Shown here in pieces: positions 32,701-41,700 of a DNA stretch of 64,000 nt. The stretch is from Mercenaria mercenaria (lineage: Eukaryota; Mollusca; Bivalvia; Venerida; Veneridae). A program made the position numbers and the translations under genes. Location of the stretch: the NCBI RefSeq assembly GCF_021730395.1, contig NC_069365.1, positions 24,030,001-24,094,000 on the forward strand, given 5' to 3'. Positions within the stretch are counted from its first letter, which is position 1. Each line of letters starts with the position of its first letter. Below the pieces are notes generated by a model that saw nothing but the letters and a program-made list of their open reading frames with translations, did no database searches and was not told the origin of the DNA.

Positions 32701-35700
32701 ATTAAAGTTCTCTTCTTCTTCTTCTTCTTCTTCTTCCGTTTTTGTACATTACCCTCTCTGGAGCATTGTCGTACAATGTGACTGTACAAGGTCATGGTGA
32801 GGCGCAAAAGGTGCAGATTAAAAAAACCAATAAAACTTTGTACATATTCAGTGTTATTTACATGTGCGCCAACCCTCCCTTGAATGCCTCCAGACTGGGT
32901 GCTGTGGCGATGTGCATTGGTAGCTGGTTCCACAGGCGTGTAGTGGAGGGGAAGAAAGAGTGACGAAGGTAGTCTGTTCTGCAGTATGGGATGATGTAGC
33001 CCACCGCGTGGCCTTTTGTCGCAACAGTTGCGGTGCGGAGGAACGGGGATACAGGGATGTCTACGCGGCAGTGGATGACGCGGTACATCATGACTAGTTT
33101 TGCATGGGCCCTACGTTGTTGGAGGGACTGCCAACCTAGGTCGAAGATCATCTGGGAGGTGCTGCTTGTCGTGCGATAATCACCTGTGACGAATCTTGCC
33201 GCTATGCGTTGGGCTGCCTCTAGTTGCTGGACGCAAACCTGTGTGTAGGGGTCCCACACTGACGACGCATACTCCAGAGTTGGTCTTACCAAGGACTTGT
33301 AAGCTTGTTCTTTGGTCTCTGGTGGACAGCTGGATAAGTTCCTCCTGAGGAATGCCAAGCTGTTGTTTGCCTTCTTGGTGGTGGTGTCAATGTGTGGTTT
33401 CCATGATAGGTCATCTGCAAGGGTCACCCCGAGATATCTGCCTGTCTTGGCCGTGGCGAGATTGTGTCCATGGATTCTGTATGAGGACTTTACTGGGTTT
33501 CTCTTCTTGGTAATGTGGAGGACCTCGCATTTAGAAGGGTTGAAAGACATCAACCAGTCCTGTTCCCACTGTTGTAGTCTATCAAGGTCTTCCTGCAGCT
33601 TGGCAGAGTCTTCGGTAGACCTGATTAGTCTATAGAGGAGGGTGTCGTCAGCAAAGAGACGAGAAGTGGAGCTCACTCTATTAGGGAGGTCATTGATATA
33701 CATCAAGAAGATAAGAGGGCCAAGGACTGATCCTTGTGGCACGCCTGAGGTAACTGGGGCGGATTCTGACATATGCCCTTCAACAAGGACCTGCTGACTC
33801 CTGTCACTTAAAGAGAATTCCTATAGTTTTTTCCCTTTCATAGATTTTTTTTAAATTCACATATATGATAGGAAAATTTGTGCTAAAAACAATGAACAAA
33901 TAAAAACAATAGGTCACCAGGCTTGTTTTTGTGAAAAATTGTTTTGAACACACCCACTGTTGCTGAAACTGCCAGCGGTTTTTAAACATTTTCATAATTT
34001 TCTGCTTTTTTATAAATACCAACCAAAATATACATCCAGGCAGCACAATACGGTTTTTTCTTTTTACAGATTTTATTATATACTTATTTGATATCATAGT
34101 TATATTTGTAATACTCTATCCTTACAATAATGGGTACAAATGAAAAAAAATATTGTTTCATATTTACTTTTGTGAACTTTTTTCAATGAAAAATACCCAT
34201 AGAGAAGAATTTTTTTTTTTTAATTTTGAAAAAACTCTTTCATAGAATTGTTTCTTTTTCTTCCTGTGTATAGATTAGTATTGTGAGCATAAAAATGGAT
34301 AAAAATGTATGGGTCACCAGGCTAAATTTTTGTTAAGACCGCTAGAATACAACACCTGTTCGGACGGAAATGGCGCGAACCTGGCCAAATTGATTACATG
34401 TATGTCTGCTAAAAGTTAAAAAAAGTTTTAAAAATTCTTAATTCCTTCTATAATTGAATACTAAATAATCTGAAAGGTGATATTGTTTTATCAGTACTAA
34501 GTCAATTATCTTACATTATATGAACAACACTGTCTTTGTACTAAAATGCGATGCGACAACCACAAAAATAGCAAGATACCTGTAAGGCATGATACTTGTC
34601 AATACAACATAAACCAGTATCAACAGTGATTACTGATATAACTTGTCAAAAATGTTATTTCATTCAAAATTCCTCATATTTAAGATTGTCTGTAACATGT
34701 TTCAACAAATGTTGACTTCAGTTCAGTTTTCCATAGAAAGTGTCGGCTGCGCAGAAAGATGCGCATAAAAAACTATAGGAATTCCCTTTAAGAAGCTCTG
34801 AATCCAGTCAAGTACTGTACCCCTGATGCCGTAGTGTCTCAGCTTGATCAGCAGTCTTTCGTGAGGGACCTTGTCAAAGGCTTTGATGAAGTCAAGTAGG
34901 ATTGCATCTATCCGGTCACCAGCATCTAGTCCAGCTGTGAGATCTTGAATGGTAAGTATGAGCTGGGATTCACAGGACCTGTTCTTGTGGAAGCCGTGTT
35001 GTTCGACTACAGGACACTGAGGACAGTGTGATAACTTTTGACTGTCCCTGTCCCATCATGTCCAAACTTATTCTGCACATTTCTGTTAGGAAATCCCCAA
35101 TAGAAATCTGTTGGGAACATTGTATAGGTACAAAGTATTTGCAATGATTACATATATATCTGATAATGAATTTATGTTGACATTAAAGCATAAACTTACC
35201 TTGCTGACATTTGCTGAATGTATACTGAAACCGGTGTCAGGGTAGATATCTCCTAACACCTGTCACTTCATTATTATTAAGTTAATATTTTTGAAGATTT
35301 AAGTCTCTTATTTCAAATTATGAGTTATAGTCAACTCATTTGAAGTTTCTACATGAATATTAAGGTATTAGATACCTAATAGTAATGTTTACAAAATGGC
35401 ATTTGCTTGGTATATTCTTAAAGGTGAACGTGTTTTGCACTGTTTTGCAATTTTTTAACAACTTTTACCGTGCCGTTTTTTAGCTCATCTGATTTTTTGG
35501 GAAAAAAATGATGAGTTATTGTCATCACTTGATCGGCGTCGGCATTGCCTGGTTAAGTTGTATGTTTAGGTCAGCTTTTCTCCTAAACTATCAAAGCTAT
35601 TGCTTTGAAACTTGGAACTCTTGTTCACCATCATAAGCTGACCCATACAGCAAGAAATATAACTCCATCCTGCTTTTTGCAAGATTTATGGCCCCTTTTG

Positions 35701-38700
35701 TACTTAGAAAATATCAGATTTCTTGGTTAAGTTTTATGTTTAGGTCAACTTTTCTCCTAAACTATCAAAGCTATTGCTTTGAAACTTGCAACTCTTGTTC
35801 ACCATCATAAGCTGACCCTGTACATCAAGAAACATAACTCCATCCTGCTGTTTGCAAGAATTATTGCCCCTTTTGGACTTAGAAAATCAGTTTTCTTGGT
35901 TAAGTTTTATGTTTAGGTCAGCTTTTCTCATAAACTATCAAAGCTATTGCGTTAAAACTTGCAACTCTTGTTCACCATCATAAGCTGATCCTATACAGCA
36001 AGAAACATAACTCCATCCTGCTTTTTGCAAGATTTATGGCCCCTTTTGGACCTAGAAAATATCAGATTTCTTGGTTAAGTTTTATGTTTAGGTCAACTTT
36101 TTCTCTTAAACTATCAAAGCTATTGCTTTGAAACTTGCAACACTTGTTCACCATCATAAGCTGACCCTGTACAGCAAGAAACATAACTCCATCATGCTTT
36201 TTGCAATAATTATTGCCCCTTTTGGACTTAGAAAATCAGTTTTCTTGGTTGAGTATTATGTTTAAGTCAGCTTTTCTCATAAACTATCAAAGCTATTGCT
36301 TTAAAACTTGCAACTGTTTTTCACCATCATAAGCAGACGCTGTACATCAAAAAACATAACTCTGTCCTGCTTTTTGCAAGAATGATGGCCCTTTTTAGAC
36401 TTAGAAAATTATGGGTACGACAATATTTCTATTATACAAAAAAATCAGATGAGCATCAGCACCCGCAAGGCGGTGCTTTTGTTTATAAATTTTGTATAAC
36501 TTATGGTATTTCCTCAAGCTCAAGTAGAGACAAATTTCAAAGTGATGTCCACTATCCAAAACGTTTGCAAGGAACTCATTTTACCATGTCCATTAATTTT
36601 AATAAAAGAAACATCAAACTATTGGTAAACAATTAATATAGAACACAGAATGAAAATGTCAGTATCATTTTTTCTAGGGTGCCTCAAGTAAACGGATTTA
36701 ATGAGACAGAATTCTAACTTCAACATTGAAAAAATAAGATCGAATCTTGTGTTTCTGTTTTGAATTTTGCTTACTTCATTCAAAAGTAATCTTGGGGCAG
36801 ACATAAAACCTACTTAAATTTCTTCCACGATATGTAATCTAAAGACTGAAAGCAAAATAGAGAACTTTTGCCGCATGTAACTCAATATTTTTAAAGATGT
36901 GTAACTCTACCCCTTCTGTTTAAGTAGTAAATTCACTTTGAACAGCATGAAATCGCTTATCAAATTATTTTTTTTGATTTTTGTACAATAAATCAATTAT
37001 AAGTCTTGAAAGAATTAAAAAGTTAATAGAAAGAAAGGGAAATAAGGGGAAAAAAATTGGTCCCAGTAGGGCTTGAACCTACGCCCCCTGAGAATTGCAG
37101 TAAAAGTAGGTTTATGGTAGGAATTGAATACTGTTCAAAAAGGAGGTACTCTATTATGCTTCTAATACCTTAATGTCTAATTTATGAGAGCAAGTAAGTC
37201 TAAAAAGTATATTATGACTTTTTTGGATTTTTTAATGTCTTCGTTTTTCTAACAGTAAAATGCAGATACGGGTAAGGCTTAGAGGGATGACAACTAAAAA
37301 ATATCAGATCATAAAAAGTCATCCTAATAAGCCAAATGAGTAAAGCTAGTCCATTGGTTGGTCTGTACGCCAATCAGTTTCCAGATAGTAACTCAAAAAC
37401 GCTTGGACCTAGGATCATGAAACTAAATATGGAGGTCGATCATGACCTGCAGATGACCCCTATTGATTTTGAGGTCAAAGGTCAAGGTCACATTGACCCA
37501 CATCAGTACCGTTAGAACTTATTTTGCCAAATAACTAGAGAATTCTTTGGTCTAAGATCACATTTGATGTATACGGAGGTCCCTTATGACTGGTAAATGA
37601 CCCATAATTATTGATTTGAGGTCAGTACGTCAAACGTCCAGTGCACAGTGACCAAATAATTTCTGTTCCATGTGCAATTATTAAATGCATCAAGAGGGGC
37701 ATTTCATGTTCTGCGAGCTCTTGTTGAATTATTTTTTCATATTTCACTTTTGTCATTAGAAAACAAAATAAATGGTGAAAATAAAATTATAAATTTTTGA
37801 TTTTTAAATGAATTATAGGGGAAATACGAGTCAGTGCATAAAACGATCAGATCAGAATGGGTCTAATCTCATCTGAAAGGGCTTGACATATGTTTATTAT
37901 TGGAAATTATTTTATTATTTCTTCATATTTCATTTTGCATTTAAAGAAGAGAATACAGTCATAATCAAAAAAAGTTTTACCAATTTTTGATTTTTAGATG
38001 AATTATACACAGAATACAAGTCGCGGCATGAAATGGGAATGGATTGAAACTACTCATACTTGTCCTCTGTGATGATCTGCAATGCATTGCTCAGGTTCTT
38101 TAACTTTAATGTGCATTTTTACAGAATTATGAACCCTGTTTTGACTTTGATTTCTTTGTATACATGTAAGCTGGTATCTCATTATCCATTAATGGAAACA
38201 GATTACATTTTCACACAATTGCTGACGTGCAATGTACAGTTTTCTTAACTTTGTTTAGCATTTTTAGCTCACCAGAGCACGAAGTGCTCAAGATGAGCTA
38301 TTGTGACCAGTCATTGTCTGGCGTCGGCGTCCGTCAACATTTGCCTTGTGAACACTCTAGAGGCCACATTTGTGACCCAATCTTTATGAAACTTGGTCAG
38401 AATGTTAGTCTCGATGATCTCTAGGTCAAATTTGAAACTGGGTCATGTGGGGTCAAAAACTAGGTCAGTAGGCCAGATCAAAGAAAAAGCATGTGAACAC
38501 TCTAGGGGCCACAGTTGTAATCCAATATTTATGAAACTTTGTCAGAATGTTTGTCTTGATGATTTCTATGTCAAGTTTGAATCTGGGTCATGTGGGGTCA
38601 AAAACTAGGTCACCCAGTCAAATCAAAGGAAAAGCTTGTGAACACTTAGACTCTAGCAGATTTGACACTTGTCCATCCATCTAAATACATCCCATAAAAA

Positions 38701-41700
38701 TGCATATGAGCCGCGCCATGAGAAAACCAACATAGTGGGTTTGCGACCAGCATGGATCCAGACCAGCCTGCGCATCCACGCAGTCTGGTCAGGCTCCATG
38801 CTGTTCGCTAACAGTTTCTCCAATTCCAATAGGCTTTAAAAGTGAACAGCATGGAACCTGACCAGACTGCGCGGATGCGCAGGCTGGTCTAGATCCATGC
38901 TGGTCGCAAACCCACTATGTTGGTTTTCTCATGGCGCGGCTCATATTATGCTTGGGACATGTAGTGAACTACAACAGCATTTATGGAAGACGGATCAGGA
39001 ACCAGCCACAAACAGCTACTACATGAAAGAACTGTTACGTGGTGTTAAAATGTATTAAATGTATCAGTATTAATATATTAAATAATCTATTTGGCAAATG
39101 GCCATGACGTATTTACTTGATAATAACGCTTTAAGAAAGAAAAGTAAACCTGACCCTACTTTTTTAGACATGCCTCCAGAAACACAACTACCAAGTTGTT
39201 TTGTTTGGTTTTTTTGGGGGGGGCGGGTTTTGCCTTAAGGTCAATTTAAGGTTGAACCCTGCTTCTTGAACACTATAATGAAATTAGGGAAATGTTCCTT
39301 TATAAATTATAGATGAATAAGTCATATCAAAATAAACCAGGGATGGCCGGTATTTCCCAGAGGCGGGAATTCCCAGCAGTATTTTCCAGGAATTCCCATC
39401 CTGTGAAATACTCCTAAAATAGCAAGAAGTGGGAAATAGAGAGAAATGACTCCAAATTCAAAAGAAAATGCTCTTTGAAGTGACAAAAATATCATATCTG
39501 AGTAATTAAATTTTAAATGAATATGTGTATGAGAAGCATAGTCTGTATAAGTACTTAGCACATAGGCATGTAGATAAATATAGTTCACTGTTCAACTTAA
39601 CATTGTTCACCCATCATCAGACTCAATGATATCTCAAAACATTCATGCAGGACCTTTAGGTTTCATGTTCACTATCCAGTGATGGAATTCTGTATGAACT
39701 AAAACTGTGTATTTTAACTTCACTACATTTATAAAGCAATGCCATATCTGAATAGATGTTAGAGCTGAATTTCATGTTTTCTTGAATTGATTTCATCTTT
39801 CATTTAAATGTAAGATTTATTTTGAGCCAGCAAGACTTCAACAAATGATCATAACATATGCAGTAATAGAGCTATTTTAAACAAAACATTGTATTCTTTT
39901 TTTCAGGGAAAATACAGAGGGAAACCAGAAAGGACATTGACCAAAGTAAAATACAACCAGGAGGTAATGATGTAATACTTTCAATATTTAAAATAATAAT
40001 TTGTGGTTTGGTCCATTGGAGCCGATGACCTGAAATGTAATTAGTCCCCTACTGGTTGAAAACCAGTTTTGGAGATAATGGGATTGCGCTTTTCTGTCAG
40101 TCTGTCCATCATTCTGTCTGTCCGAGCTTACATTTGCATACTTAGGTGGCTATAGGAACAGTAGTTAACTGTACTTTTTCTTTGATGTCATTCACTTCGT
40201 AAGGCTAAAAGAACAGTAGAGAGAGCAAAAGAGTAGCCACATAAGTACCCATATGTAGGAATGTGCGTCGGTCCGCACTTTCGTGTCCTGTCCATAACTA
40301 TGTCATTCATCAAGGGATTTTAATATTACTTTGCTCAAATGTTCCCCATGATGAGACGATGTGTGATGCGCAAAACACAGACCCTTGCCCAAAGATCAAG
40401 GTCACAATTGTAGGTCAAAGGTCAACAGGGCTTTTTTCCTGTCTGGACCATACCTTTGCCATCCATGAAGGGATTTTAATATTACTTTGCACAAAAGTAC
40501 ATAATATTATGAAGATGATGTGTCATTCACAACTTTCAGACCAAAGGTCAAGGTTACACTTACAGGGTCTCCTCTGCCATTTGCCAAATGCTACAAATTT
40601 AAAGCGCTGGCTACAGATTTTTGAAAGTGACTACAAGAATTTAATAAAATGTGGCCAAATTCAGCAATTTCAATTCAATTAATTTTGACACTCTCTCTCA
40701 AAAAGTGGCTACAACGGAAAGCCCTGCACTTGTCAGTCAGAATGTTAACATGGCATTAACAGGGTCTGTTTCATATCCAGTCAAGAAGCATCCCTCATGG
40801 GATTACAGTATTACTTGGCATAAATGTTCCCCATAATCAGACAGTCATGCACAACACCCAGAACACTAGCTTAAAGGTGCACTTGGAGGTCAAAGGTTAT
40901 TTTTCCTGTCTTGTCCATAACTTTTACATGCAAAACAGGATTTAAATATCAGCTGGTACAAATATTACTCTGGATGAGACAGCATGTCATAGGCAAAACC
41001 CGGACCATTAGCTGAAAGATCAAGGTCACACTTGGAAGTCAAAGGCCAACAGTCCTTAAAGGGATTTTAATATTACTTTGCACAAATGTACACTAAGATA
41101 AGATGATATGTAATGCATAGCTCCCAGACCCCTAACTCAAAGATCAAGGTCACACTTGGAAGTCAGAGATTGATAGGGTTTTTGACACCATACAAGATGT
41201 GACATCATACACAATTTAGTGGAAAAATGCTGTTTTGATTTGATAACTTTTTGTCAAGCCCACTTGTGGAAGCGGAGACAGTCATCCCAATGGCTTTTCT
41301 GTGTATGTGCATGCGTCCCTCCATACGTGTGTGCGTCCGTCCATCAGGATTTGTTTGTCCAGACCATAACTTCAACATGCATGGAGCAATCTTGTTTATA
41401 TTTGGCAGGAATGTTAACCTCATTTAGATGAAGTGTCATGCACAAATCCCAGGTTCCTGTATTAAAGGTCAAGGTCACACATAGAGGCCAAAGGTCAAAT
41501 TCAATAATGACATTGTCCAGAGTATTTCTTCTTAATGCACATTTATTCACCATCATGAGACGTAGTGATTTGTGCAAGAACTAGGTCCCTAGGTCTATGG
41601 TCAAGGTCACACTTAGAGGTCAAAAGTCTTTTCCTTAGGCTTTTGGTTTAATATTTATGCATTTTTCACTAATTATCTCAGTTATTACTAAATGGATTTG

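Larger units (their letters stand above)
29916..39906 (+). other. intron 1 of the SMIM20-like gene
   Basis: The intron is 9991 bp with GT-AG borders. It holds a 2-kb long-TIR element, a minisatellite, a LINE with a TTAA element inside, and family A, F, D and B array pieces plus the 237-bp MITE. No other host exon is recognisable. Confidence 0.8.

Noticed and set aside
32409-32705. Frames with periodic HDRRADN / IRTTVVPIIF peptides
   Set aside because: They reflect the 35-bp minisatellite at 32480-32612.
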